From the IMG/VR virus record IMGVR_UViG_3300037076_000018, positions 1 to 29,677 of that record: 29,677 bases of DNA; one strand, written 5' to 3'. This DNA comes from a virus. A program made the translations under genes and the position numbers. The notes below the pieces were generated by a model. That model saw only the letters and a list, made by a program, of their open reading frames with translations. It did not search any database and had not been told where the DNA came from. Shown piece after piece: positions 13,470 through 20,401 of the stretch; the stretch's first letter is position 1, and each line of letters opens with the position of its first letter.

Positions 13470-14354
13470 CTACACCGTGACGGCTTCGTCCTTGACCACC
13501 TTGACCTTCGCAGCGTGCAGCGAGGCGGTCAGAGCGGCCAGGAGGCTGTCCTGTTCGTTGGCAACGGGAGCAGCTTCGGGCGTAGGCGGAACCGCAGCGC
13601 CGGTCGCTTCGGCAGTCTTGCGGGCGATCAGGGCATTCACCTTGTTGTCCGTGGTGGAAGTGACATCGTTGGCATCGAAGTCGCCGGAAAGCGCTTCAAC
13701 CAACTGGATGCCCATCGACATATTTGCATCGGTGAAGGTCAGGCCCGACTTGGGCACTTCGACGTTGCGGACTTCGTTGGAAGTGAAGATGGTGTGCAAC
13801 ATCAGCTTCGTGCCGTCGAAAGTCGGACGGATGATGACGTTGTATTCCTTGTCACGGTCGTACATCTTGGCCTGACCGACTTTCTGCATCTTGACCAGGA
13901 CGGCCAAAAGCAGATCGTACAGGTTAGCGGCCTGTACGTTGTCCTTCGTGTCGGCACCGATGACGTAGCTGTTGTCGAAGAAGGTCGGATCGACTTGGGC
14001 CAGGGGAACGAACTTCGTGATTTCGATTCCCTTTTTGCCCTTGGTGTCGGACTTCACGCTGGCGAGTTCTTCCGGCGTCAGCGGCATGAGCTTGTCGCCA
14101 ACTTCAACGGCACGGCCAAGCATTCCGATGGGGAAGTATTCTTTGCGGTCGGCAGTGTACAACTGCGTCACGGGGAGGGCCGTTCCATCTTTCACGACGG
14201 CGAGACGGAAACCGCTCGACTCATCACGAGCAGCGGCGAACAGCTTTGCGGGGAAAGTGGTGAAGGCACCAAGGCTGATTACTACGTTTTTGTATGACCG
14301 GGCGGCAGCAGCCGGGGTCGTTTTTGAAGCAGATGCTTTAGTTTGCGTTGGCAT
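13470..14354 (-). CDS. ku: Ku-family DNA-end-binding protein
   Basis: Bacterial-type Ku forms a homodimeric ring that threads onto double-strand DNA ends and recruits ligase in non-homologous end joining. From about residue 19 the 294-residue product follows the Ku core: S-Y-K-N-V-V-I-S-L-G-A-F-T-T-F-P-A-K-L-F, then P-V-T-Q-L-Y-T-A-D, L-T-P-E-E-L, I-E-I-T-K-F-V, Q-V-D-P-T-F-F-D-N-S-Y-V-I, L-L-A-V-L-V-K-M-Q-K-V-G, Y-N-V-I-I-R-P and F-T-S-N-E-V-R. The tail (about 245-294) is an Ala/Pro linker plus a short helix. Start ATG 14354 has AAGGAAA in front and a promoter at 14402-14431; a longer frame upstream would read through that promoter. No LigD-like ligase is seen in the window, so it may use a host or distant phage ligase, or protect its own ends. 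Confidence 0.85.
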   Translation of the reverse strand: MPTQTKASASKTTPAAAARSYKNVVISLGAFTTFPAKLFAAARDESSGFRLAVVKDGTALPVTQLYTADRKEYFPIGMLGRAVEVGDKLMPLTPEELASVKSDTKGKKGIEITKFVPLAQVDPTFFDNSYVIGADTKDNVQAANLYDLLLAVLVKMQKVGQAKMYDRDKEYNVIIRPTFDGTKLMLHTIFTSNEVRNVEVPKSGLTFTDANMSMGIQLVEALSGDFDANDVTSTTDNKVNALIARKTAEATGAAVPPTPEAAPVANEQDSLLAALTASLHAAKVKVVKDEAVTV

Positions 14355-14401
14355 TTGCGTTTCCTTTTTCTGTAAGCGCTTTGTTTCTTGCTTACAAACC
14401 C

Positions 14402-14431
14402 ATCCTACCGCACAATTGATGTATCTGTCAA
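14402..14431 (-). promoter_or_regulatory. Sigma70-like early promoter for the Ku-like gene
   Basis: On the minus strand TTGACA (14426-14431), an 18-nt spacer and TAGGAT (14402-14407). A repeat array lies directly upstream of it. Confidence 0.65.
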
Positions 14432-14469
14432 TAGACTTTTGAAAATATTTTTGAAGATCGGCAGGAAGA

Positions 14470-14602
14470 CCGGCAAACAACCGGACATCTAACCGGCCAT
14501 CCAACTGACCGAAATTCTCCCATCTCTATGAAAAGACAGGAGAAAGATCGGCCAACAAAGCGGACATTTAACCGGACATTAAGCGGCACTTTTGGCGGCA
14601 TT
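14470..14602. repeat. Array of short CGGACAT-like repeats upstream of the Ku promoter
   Basis: Two clusters, 14470-14511 and 14549-14602, each hold four to five imperfect units of 11-12 nt of the form aaCCGGaCATt (for example ACCGGACATCT, ACCGGCCATCC, GCGGACATTTA, ACCGGACATTA). The spacing is close to one helical turn, so a protein binding the units would lie on one face of the DNA. The array fills the gap between the phosphoesterase stop and the Ku promoter; no gene is seen in it. Confidence 0.6.
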
Positions 14603-15170
14603 ATTCGTCCAAAACTGGAAGTCCCGGCTGTTCGACCCGTCCATTTATGAGGTCGTCCATCTTCACAAAGTCGTAGTTGACGGCTTCCAGGCTGAGAAGC
14701 AAGTGCCGTTTGGTATAGATGGCCTTCATTTCAGCCTCTTGCAGCCGGTGGAAGTTGTTGTGGAAATGCCCGTGGAGGTTCATATCCCACTTTCCATCGT
14801 CCGGTACAGGCACGTGCGTAAGCAGCAGCCGAGTGTGGCGTCCGTTCACCTTAGCCTGGAGCATGAGTTCGGTGTGAACTTCGTTCCAGCCATGCGAAAG
14901 GTACCACGCTTCTTTTTGCTTGTCGTGGTTGCCGACAATGAGGATTTTGTATCCTGGGTTGCCCTGAATGTACTTGGCGTGCGCTTCGGCCTGTCCTTTG
15001 AAGCATACGTCGCCAAGGCAGTACACAACATCGGTCGGGCCAACACGGAGTTTCCAGTTGGCGTCAATAAGGGCTTCAAACCCTTCCGGGCGGTCTCCCC
15101 ATTCGACAAGTCGATGGTGATTAAAATGGGGATCGGTAAAGACCCACGAGTTTGGTTCAAGTAGTCGCAT
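14601..15170 (-). CDS. Calcineurin-like metallophosphoesterase
   Basis: The 189-residue product has the binuclear-metal motifs in order: D-P-H (residues 13-15), G-D (53-54), G-N-H-D (80-83), T-H (118-119) and G-H-F-H (134-137). The fold hydrolyses phosphodiesters or phosphomonoesters, with Mn/Fe at the active site. The size and the opening F-T-D-P-H-F-N-H fit the small phage/bacterial subgroup rather than nuclease members such as SbcD, which are larger. It is the first gene of the minus-strand island, behind the promoter at 15199-15226. A GGAA near the ATG is a weak ribosome binding site. The substrate is unknown; a link to DNA end processing with Ku is possible but only by position. Confidence 0.88.
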   Translation of the reverse strand: MRLLEPNSWVFTDPHFNHHRLVEWGDRPEGFEALIDANWKLRVGPTDVVYCLGDVCFKGQAEAHAKYIQGNPGYKILIVGNHDKQKEAWYLSHGWNEVHTELMLQAKVNGRHTRLLLTHVPVPDDGKWDMNLHGHFHNNFHRLQEAEMKAIYTKRHLLLSLEAVNYDFVKMDDLINGRVEQPGLPVLDE

Positions 15171-15198
15171 ATCTAAAGGTTCCGGCGATGTTCATCTC

Positions 15199-15226
15199 AT
15201 TCTATCACAGATTTTTCATTCGTCAA
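15199..15226 (-). promoter_or_regulatory. Sigma70-like early promoter, divergent from a late promoter
   Basis: On the minus strand TTGACG (15221-15226), a 16-nt spacer and TAGAAT (15199-15204). It stands 3 nt from the plus-strand late motif at 15230-15237, so both transcript types start from the same short gap. Confidence 0.6.
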
Positions 15227-15229
15227 GGC

Positions 15230-15237
15230 GCTAAATA
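15230..15237 (+). promoter_or_regulatory. T4-type late promoter abutting an endonuclease start
   Basis: GCTAAATA followed by CCAGC and the GTG at 15243. It is the first late motif after the minus-strand island and is therefore also the likely promoter for gp14 and gp15. Confidence 0.6.
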
Positions 15238-15242
15238 CCAGC

Positions 15243-15848
15243 GTGGCTTCAGGAATCTACAAAATCACATGCCGTTCAAATGGCAAGTCGTATATCGGAT
15301 CAGCGATCAATTTCACAAAACGCTGGTGGGCGCACAAACACGATTTGAATGCTAAACAACACGTCAACATTCATCTCCAACGTGCATGGAATAAGTACGG
15401 TGCTTCAAATTTTGAATTCTCTGTCATAGAGACTATTGATGATCCAGACTGCTTACTTATTGCAGAGCAGCGCTGGTTGGATACGTCCGACAATTTATTT
15501 AACATTTGTTTAGTGGCTGGTTCATCGTTGGGACGTGTCGCCTCCACAGAAACCAAACACAAAATGTCAATTGCAAGACAAGGAAAGGTGTTTACGGAAG
15601 ATACTCGTAAAAAAATTGGTGAGGCAAATCGTCACAGAGTTATAAGCGAAAAAACAAGAGAAAAGCAAGTCAATGCAAAAATTGGCAACACATATTGTAA
15701 AGGACGATCAATGTCAGAATCCACTAGATCTAAAATTGGTGCGGCCAACAGCGTAGCTAATCGTGGAAAAACACGCTCAGAGGAACAACGTCGTAATTAT
15801 TCATTAGCGGCCTATCGTAGATGGGAAAAGCGACGGGAGATGAGTTAA
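15243..15848 (+). CDS. GIY-YIG homing endonuclease
   Basis: G-I-Y-K-I begins at residue 4 and S-Y-I-G-S-A follows, then R-W-W-A-H-K with the conserved Arg and the catalytic Glu in L-I-A-E-Q-R-W-L. The C-terminal half has NUMOD-like repeats (E-T-K-H-K-M-S-I-A-R, T-R-K-K-I-G-E-A-N, T-R-S-K-I-G-A-A-N) that bind the target DNA. The GTG at 15243 is the only usable start, because the GIY motif comes directly after it and no other start codon lies in frame nearby. There is no Shine-Dalgarno sequence, and the late motif ends 5 nt before the GTG. It is joined to gp14 by a TAATG overlap. It is 201 residues, shorter than the GIY-YIG protein at 4351, with which it shares fold rather than close sequence. 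Confidence 0.88.
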   Translation: MASGIYKITCRSNGKSYIGSAINFTKRWWAHKHDLNAKQHVNIHLQRAWNKYGASNFEFSVIETIDDPDCLLIAEQRWLDTSDNLFNICLVAGSSLGRVASTETKHKMSIARQGKVFTEDTRKKIGEANRHRVISEKTREKQVNAKIGNTYCKGRSMSESTRSKIGAANSVANRGKTRSEEQRRNYSLAAYRRWEKRREMS

Positions 15849-16528
15849 TGGCAAGAACAATTTCGCAATACTTCAATCAGATCGGTGCAAAGGGTGAACA
15901 ACGGTTAGTTGAAGATTTGATAATCGAAAGTATAAGAATAAACGGCATGGAAATTTTCTACGTTCCACGCACATTGGTGAAGGCCGATCCCATATTTGGT
16001 GAAGATCCTCTTTCCAAATTCGAGAAAGTCTTCCCAATTGAGATGTATTATGACAACCCGCAAGAAGGTTGGCAGGGTGACCGATACATCATCAGTAAGT
16101 TCGGCCTTGAAATGCGTGAGACGGCCAACTTCATTGTATCTAGGCGCAGATTCAACGAGACCGTGCGGTACGATGGGTTCAATGCGATGCCCATTACAAG
16201 GCTCTCTACCCAAGAAGAAAGACCAAAACCCGGCGACTTGATCTATTTACCACTCACCAATGACTTGTTTCAAATCAGTTTCGCAGAGCATGAGAGTGTG
16301 TTCTATCAATTGGGCTATCGTTACATTTGGCGCATAGATGTTCAGAAGTATGACTACTCGCATGAAAAAATGAAAACCGGCAAACCAGAAATTGACAGAG
16401 TGCAGCAGTTCTTTGAAAATGTGGACAGCGCCTCGAATGATCCTCTTGCTCAAAATGATGAGTTGCAAAAAGAAGGCAAGAAGATTCTTGATACAACAGA
16501 GAAGAATCTGTTCGGAGATCCCGTCTAA
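15848..16528 (+). CDS. 14: T4 gp14-like neck (head completion) protein
   Basis: The 226-residue protein begins M-A-R-T-I-S-Q-Y-F and contains E-D-L-I-I-E-S-I-R-I-N-G-M-E-I-F-Y-V-P-R, P-I-E-M-Y-Y-D-N and I-S-K-F-G-L-E, the conserved body of gp14 in T4-like phages. Near the end, F-F-E-N-V-D-S-A-S-N-D-P-L-A-Q-N-D-E-L is the family's usual tail. gp14 with gp13 seals the filled head and receives the tail. ATG 15848 overlaps the GIY-YIG stop (TAATG) behind GGGAGATGAG; an in-frame start at 15821 would lie inside the endonuclease and is rejected. The next gene overlaps in the same way. Confidence 0.93.
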   Translation: MARTISQYFNQIGAKGEQRLVEDLIIESIRINGMEIFYVPRTLVKADPIFGEDPLSKFEKVFPIEMYYDNPQEGWQGDRYIISKFGLEMRETANFIVSRRRFNETVRYDGFNAMPITRLSTQEERPKPGDLIYLPLTNDLFQISFAEHESVFYQLGYRYIWRIDVQKYDYSHEKMKTGKPEIDRVQQFFENVDSASNDPLAQNDELQKEGKKILDTTEKNLFGDPV

Positions 16529-17217
16529 TGCTACAGAACAATCCATTTTATTGGGGAACGATCCGCAAGGTTGTAGCGGCATTCGGTGCAATCTTCTCTG
16601 ACATTCATATTGTCCGGGAAAACAAGAACGGCGACCCAGTACAAGCCATTCAGGTTCCGATAGAATTCGGGCCGCATGAGAAGTGGTTGACCAATCTTTT
16701 ACAAAATCCACAACCGGGTGTAGACGATCAAGTTGAGATGGTCCTGCCACGCATGAGTTATGAGATCACCAGTTTTACATATGACTCAGACAGAAAGCTC
16801 ACCAGCACCGGCAGGACGGTTAAAGCACTTGTAGATGGAAACAAAACATTGATGGCGCAGTACAATCCTGTGCCGTATAACATCGGCTTCCAAGTGAACA
16901 TCATGACGAAGACGATTGAAGATGGATTACAGATCATAGAACAGATCATCCCGTTCTTCACGCCGGATTATTCCATTACGGTAAAAGACATTCCTGAACT
17001 GGAACTTACAAAAGATTTGATAGTTATATTGAACGGCGTCCAGAATGAAGACACGTGGGACGGCCAGTTTCAGCAGCGCAGAACCGTGATTTGGACATTG
17101 GCGTTTACCGTGAAGGCTTACTTGTATCCGCCAGTTGGTCTTACGAAGGTCAACCTAAGAACGAATATTCAATGGCGCTTGGGCCAGCCAGAATCAACGA
17201 GTCCAACAGGAATGTAA
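16528..17217 (+). CDS. 15: T4 gp15-like tail completion and sheath stabiliser protein
   Basis: The 229-residue product opens F-Y-W-G-T-I-R-K-V-V-A-A-F-G-A-I-F-S-D-I, then I-Q-V-P-I-E-F-G-P-H-E-K-W-L, Q-V-E-M-V-L-P-R-M-S-Y and N-P-V-P-Y-N-I-G-F, all landmarks of gp15. In T4 a gp15 hexamer caps the contractile tail on the head side and couples the sheath to the neck. The ATG overlaps the gp14 stop (TAATG at 16526-16530), and the gene order 14-15 is as in T4. It ends two bases before the second repeat-protein gene. Confidence 0.94.
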   Translation: MLQNNPFYWGTIRKVVAAFGAIFSDIHIVRENKNGDPVQAIQVPIEFGPHEKWLTNLLQNPQPGVDDQVEMVLPRMSYEITSFTYDSDRKLTSTGRTVKALVDGNKTLMAQYNPVPYNIGFQVNIMTKTIEDGLQIIEQIIPFFTPDYSITVKDIPELELTKDLIVILNGVQNEDTWDGQFQQRRTVIWTLAFTVKAYLYPPVGLTKVNLRTNIQWRLGQPESTSPTGM

Positions 17218-17218
17218 A

Positions 17219-17797
17219 ATGGCGATTCCACCAGGAGTATTACAAACCGATCAGTTCAATCCAACGCCGGGTAGGGTGATACGAGAACAGCGTGGAACTG
17301 CGCTCATTGTCAATCGCACACGATACCTTCCTGGCAGCACCAGAATTAAAAAGTTAAGCAACACAATGCAATCGACCCCACATAGAGGAACAGGTCGAGT
17401 CAGAAACCCGCTTCAATACACACCAGCATTCCAGATAGAGCCGCTGCAAACCAATACAGAATTGAAAGTTGAGTTTCAACGAGGCGTGACTTGTATCGTA
17501 AAGCATTCTTTTGTGACCCAAAATGGTGTAACTAGTATCAGAAATGCAGCAACCAGAGGTTTGTCTGGTGCATCTCGTATCATCAAGGTTTTGTTGATGA
17601 ATCAAGCTGGCGTCAGCAGAATTCAAAATACAACTTCCGATGATTTGCTTGGCGTGTCCAACATCATAACGACTCTGCTGATGGATCAAACCGGCGTAAG
17701 CAGAGTTCAAAGCACAACGTCTGGCGACTTGTTAGGCGGGACGCTGGTACAGGTGACTACCACGCATACGCAGAATGGTGTGTCAAATATCGCCTAA
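17219..17797 (+). CDS. Second GVSRI-repeat virion protein
   Basis: The 192-residue protein has a basic N-terminal third (R-V-I-R-E-Q-R-G-T-A) and, from about residue 80, some eight units of about 14 residues with consensus x-x-Q-x-G-V-S-R-I-Q-x-T-T. This is the same repeat family as the protein at 2539-3525. Units alternate between a Q-x-G-V-S-R form and a D-L-L-G-V-S-N form, giving a two-unit period. Its 17603-17626 stretch is identical to 3373-3396 in the other gene. It follows gp15 by one base and is therefore probably neck- or tail-associated. No known domain. Confidence 0.75.
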   Translation: MAIPPGVLQTDQFNPTPGRVIREQRGTALIVNRTRYLPGSTRIKKLSNTMQSTPHRGTGRVRNPLQYTPAFQIEPLQTNTELKVEFQRGVTCIVKHSFVTQNGVTSIRNAATRGLSGASRIIKVLLMNQAGVSRIQNTTSDDLLGVSNIITTLLMDQTGVSRVQSTTSGDLLGGTLVQVTTTHTQNGVSNIA

Positions 17798-17806
17798 AAT
17801 ATGCTA

Positions 17807-17814
17807 CATAAATA
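17807..17814 (+). promoter_or_regulatory. T4-type late promoter
   Basis: CATAAATA, one base from the T4 consensus, stands 21 nt before the ATG at 17836 with GAGGGAAA as ribosome binding site between. Confidence 0.7.
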
Positions 17815-17835
17815 CGTTCAAGAGGGAAACACTAC

Positions 17836-18285
17836 ATGAGCAACCTTGTAATTAGAAAAAGACGTGGAACCATATCCAGCATGTCTTCGCTCACAGCCAA
17901 TTCTGGAGAGGTCTACATTCGTCTGAGTACCGATCCCCACGATGCGGACCAAAGAACCACGCTGGTTGTTCATAACGGGTACACAGCCGGTGGAGTCGCC
18001 CTATCGAGGGAAGATCACGTTCACCCGGTTGCAACGGAAATGACTGCTGGATTTCTATCCGCTGCTGACAAGACGAAGTTGGATGTTTTGTCCATCACTG
18101 GAGGTATTCAGAATGTTCTGTCTAATACTACCGTAGTCACTCCACCACAGAACACGGCAAATTTCAGCACAGATTTCTCAGTAGTTTCCAACGTGGGCGC
18201 ATCTCGATTTGATTTCGCAATCTCTCAGACTTTCCGAAGTGAAATGATGAACGACATGATAGCCTTTGTTGTGGCTCTTGGATAA
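17836..18285 (+). CDS. Tail-fibre-like virion protein, 149 residues
   Basis: The N-terminus (L-V-I-R-K-R-R-G-T-I...S-L-T-A-N-S-G-E-V-Y) is the common attachment module of phage fibres that usually reads L-x-x-R-R-G-T...A-x-x-G-E. The middle has H-V-H-P-V-A-T-E-M-T-A-G-F-L-S-A-A-D-K-T-K-L-D, a very frequent fibre hinge motif. The C-terminal ~60 residues are beta-rich. The gene has its own late promoter and heads a run of small virion genes. It probably sits at a tail or neck appendage; the receptor is unknown. Confidence 0.78.
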   Translation: MSNLVIRKRRGTISSMSSLTANSGEVYIRLSTDPHDADQRTTLVVHNGYTAGGVALSREDHVHPVATEMTAGFLSAADKTKLDVLSITGGIQNVLSNTTVVTPPQNTANFSTDFSVVSNVGASRFDFAISQTFRSEMMNDMIAFVVALG

Positions 18286-18296
18286 GGTAAAAACGA

Positions 18297-18629
18297 ATGC
18301 CAAATAACTTCAAAAACGCAAAACAAATTTGTACAACATCATTGACTGATGTGTATACGGCTCCTGGCGGCGGTGGTGCTGCTTCAGTTGTTCTATTACT
18401 CCAGGCAACTAATGTGACCAACCGGGCAGATGTGTTTACTCTTGTCTGGACTGATTCCAGCAACAGCAACGCAGTGACCCATCTTTGTTATCAGATACCG
18501 ATTCCGGCTCAACAGTCTGTTGGCTGCTTGACTGGAAAATTGGTATTGGAAGCAAGTGACAAGATCAGAGCGCAGTGCGGAACTTTTCAAGCGATTGAGC
18601 TTTCTTGTTCTTTTCTGGAAATCACCTAA
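18297..18629 (+). CDS. Small beta-rich virion protein, 110 residues
   Basis: V-Y-T-A-P-G-G-G-G-A-A-S-V-V-L-L-L-Q-A-T-N-V and T-D-S-S-N-S-N-A-V-T, then G-C-L-T-G-K-L-V-L-E-A-S-D-K-I, follow the layout of a family of small structural proteins that I associate with T4-like cyanophages and other marine phages. It probably forms one beta-sandwich. AAGG before the ATG and the 11-nt gap to the preceding gene suggest one message; the next gene overlaps as TAATG at 18627-18631. Confidence 0.72.
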   Translation: MPNNFKNAKQICTTSLTDVYTAPGGGGAASVVLLLQATNVTNRADVFTLVWTDSSNSNAVTHLCYQIPIPAQQSVGCLTGKLVLEASDKIRAQCGTFQAIELSCSFLEIT

Positions 18630-19093
18630 TGGACATTCCGCAACTTACATCAACGATTCCATCTGGAATGCTGCGTCACAAAATTGTGCTACGGCAGAAT
18701 CCTCCAGGTCCAGTTGCGTTCACGGCGACTGATACGACGCAGACGATATTTCTGTTTGGAACACCACCGAAACATGTGGTTGTTGGTGTTGTGGCAAGAT
18801 TGGTGCTGCCGTTCGTTGCTGTTGCTACAGGCGGCTTGAATGTATGTAATGCAATGTTGGGAGCAACCTCACAGCTTGATGGAACATTTACGACGACCAA
18901 CTATTACATGCCGTCGTTTTCATGCACACAATCTGTGACGCCGCCGCATTACCCAATCATGTACTGGACACCTTTTGCGATGTTTACGACGGACCCACAA
19001 GATATCAAGGCGACGTTCCAAAGCACGGGCGCACAGTTGGCAAGTATCACGGCTGGTGAGATCGAGTTTACGATCATGTACCGTGCAATTTAG
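18629..19093 (+). CDS. Virion appendage protein A, 154 residues
   Basis: ATG 18629 overlaps the previous stop; an in-frame start 24 nt earlier is less likely. The product has F-G-T-P-P-K-H-V-V-V-G-V-V-A-R-L-V-L-P-F, a central Gly/Thr-rich loop region and an end A-S-I-T-A-G-E-I-E-F-T-I-M-Y-R-A-I. The same plan recurs in the next two genes, which look like local duplicates (154, 275 and 156 residues). Beta-sandwich composition, no Cys pairs conserved. Its role on the particle is unknown. Confidence 0.72.
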   Translation: MDIPQLTSTIPSGMLRHKIVLRQNPPGPVAFTATDTTQTIFLFGTPPKHVVVGVVARLVLPFVAVATGGLNVCNAMLGATSQLDGTFTTTNYYMPSFSCTQSVTPPHYPIMYWTPFAMFTTDPQDIKATFQSTGAQLASITAGEIEFTIMYRAI

Positions 19094-19101
19094 GAGTTTT
19101 G

Positions 19102-19929
19102 ATGCTACAGACACTTACAGGAAACATTTGGACGCACAAAGCGGTCTTTGACTACACTGCATTGCAGAGTGGTAGCCCAGATTTTCTACTCAATGAAAGT
19201 ATCGTAACCAATTCGACTGGTGGAAACTATTACATCAGTACGCCGACGCCGGTGAATCTATCTGGGATGACTGCTACTGTCATTTCTGGAACTGGACTTG
19301 GTGAGACTGCAACTGTTGGACCGAGTGGATACACACCAAACACGTCGGTCATTTATTTTCCTCATGATTTTTCACCGACACTTGATACAACGAGTGTCAT
19401 CCAATTTCAGAGATATTCTTCGTACAAAGACATTGGGTTGTTTGCTCTTCCAACAAACCACATGATTACCAGTGTGAAGATTACGACGCTGGTTAGTTAC
19501 AATGCCGGGTTGCATTTCGGGCAGCAGAATAACGTCTACGTCTTCATTGGTGACACTTTTCCGACTCCTATCAATCATGGAGATACGGTTGTCACTAGCA
19601 TTCATGGAACATATGGCGTAAGCAATTTGACTGTACCCACTGGCAGCGATGAAACGTATGAGTATGGATCGTTCCGTTGGTTCACAGTCTCATCTCCGGG
19701 TGCTGCAACGTATGCAAGAAATCTTCTTTCAGGAAATACGAATACTGGATCGTATTGCATTCCAACACGAGTGGACGGGCCGCAATTGTACGCCCGATTC
19801 TGCATTTTTGATTACACAGACAATTCCTATCTAACGAGCGACGTACCTAAACTGAACACCAACTGGAATTTCAACTCGAATGTGACTTCTGGCGTTGCCG
19901 AAATTGCAATTCAATATATGGCCATCTAA
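19102..19929 (+). CDS. Virion appendage protein B with inserted domain, 275 residues
   Basis: It starts at ATG 19102 with AGGAG upstream. The N-terminal F-D-Y-T-A-L-Q-S matches I-D-Y-T-A-L-S-S of the third copy. The shared core resumes at about residue 106 (S-S-Y-K-D-I-G-L-F-A-L-P-T-N-H) and ends V-A-E-I-A-I-Q-Y-M-A-I. The ~80 residues between (Gly/Thr/Pro-rich, I-S-G-T-G-L-G-E-T-A) have no counterpart in its neighbours and look like an inserted domain. The middle paralogue of a three-gene array, probably arisen by tandem duplication. Confidence 0.72.
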   Translation: MLQTLTGNIWTHKAVFDYTALQSGSPDFLLNESIVTNSTGGNYYISTPTPVNLSGMTATVISGTGLGETATVGPSGYTPNTSVIYFPHDFSPTLDTTSVIQFQRYSSYKDIGLFALPTNHMITSVKITTLVSYNAGLHFGQQNNVYVFIGDTFPTPINHGDTVVTSIHGTYGVSNLTVPTGSDETYEYGSFRWFTVSSPGAATYARNLLSGNTNTGSYCIPTRVDGPQLYARFCIFDYTDNSYLTSDVPKLNTNWNFNSNVTSGVAEIAIQYMAI

Positions 19930-19930
19930 C

Positions 19931-20401
19931 ATGCTCACATACCTACCAACAATTCCGAGCAATTCAATCATCGAATACCAAGTCTCTATCGACTATACGG
20001 CGCTTTCGTCTCCACAGACCACATACAGCGTTTTGATAGTCGGTCTTCCAGTGAATTACGTCGTGTGTGGAACTTGTACACGACTTGTAAATACTTTCGC
20101 TGGATCTACACTTACAAGTTTGACGTGTTCGTTGGGAGCATTTGTTCCAAACACCATTTTGACAGATTTGAATTATTACGGCATGTCGCAGGAATTGACT
20201 GGCTTACCGACTTCACAGAGCTTTACAACATCTGGTCCGACGAACAACGATCTTTCAAACCATTCAACATTTTCACCACCGACAGGGCTGTACTTCAACG
20301 GGCCGCATGATGTAGCGGCGTATTTCACAGCAATAGGAACGAATCTGAATAACCTGACGGCTGGAACCGTAGAAGTGACCGTTCTGATTCGACCATTATA
20401 A
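19931..20401 (+). CDS. Virion appendage protein C, 156 residues
   Basis: ATG 19931 is one base after the previous stop; an earlier in-frame start lies inside that gene. The product shows I-D-Y-T-A-L-S-S, G-L-P-V-N-Y-V-V-C-G-T-C-T-R-L-V and the end L-N-N-L-T-A-G-T-V-E-V-T-V-L-I-R-P-L, matching protein A from the G-T-P-P-K-H strand to the C-terminus. The stop overlaps the small terminase start (TAATG at 20399-20403). The function is unknown. Confidence 0.72.
   Translation: MLTYLPTIPSNSIIEYQVSIDYTALSSPQTTYSVLIVGLPVNYVVCGTCTRLVNTFAGSTLTSLTCSLGAFVPNTILTDLNYYGMSQELTGLPTSQSFTTSGPTNNDLSNHSTFSPPTGLYFNGPHDVAAYFTAIGTNLNNLTAGTVEVTVLIRPL

Noticed and set aside
13413-14297. Long plus-strand open frame of 294 codons
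   Set aside because: It mirrors the Ku-like gene on the other strand; its protein is Arg/Gly/His-rich without motifs, while the minus strand has promoter, ribosome site and a Ku core.
14601-15170. SbcD/Mre11-type nuclease
   Set aside because: The metal motifs fit the general calcineurin-like fold, but the protein is far too short and lacks the capping domain.
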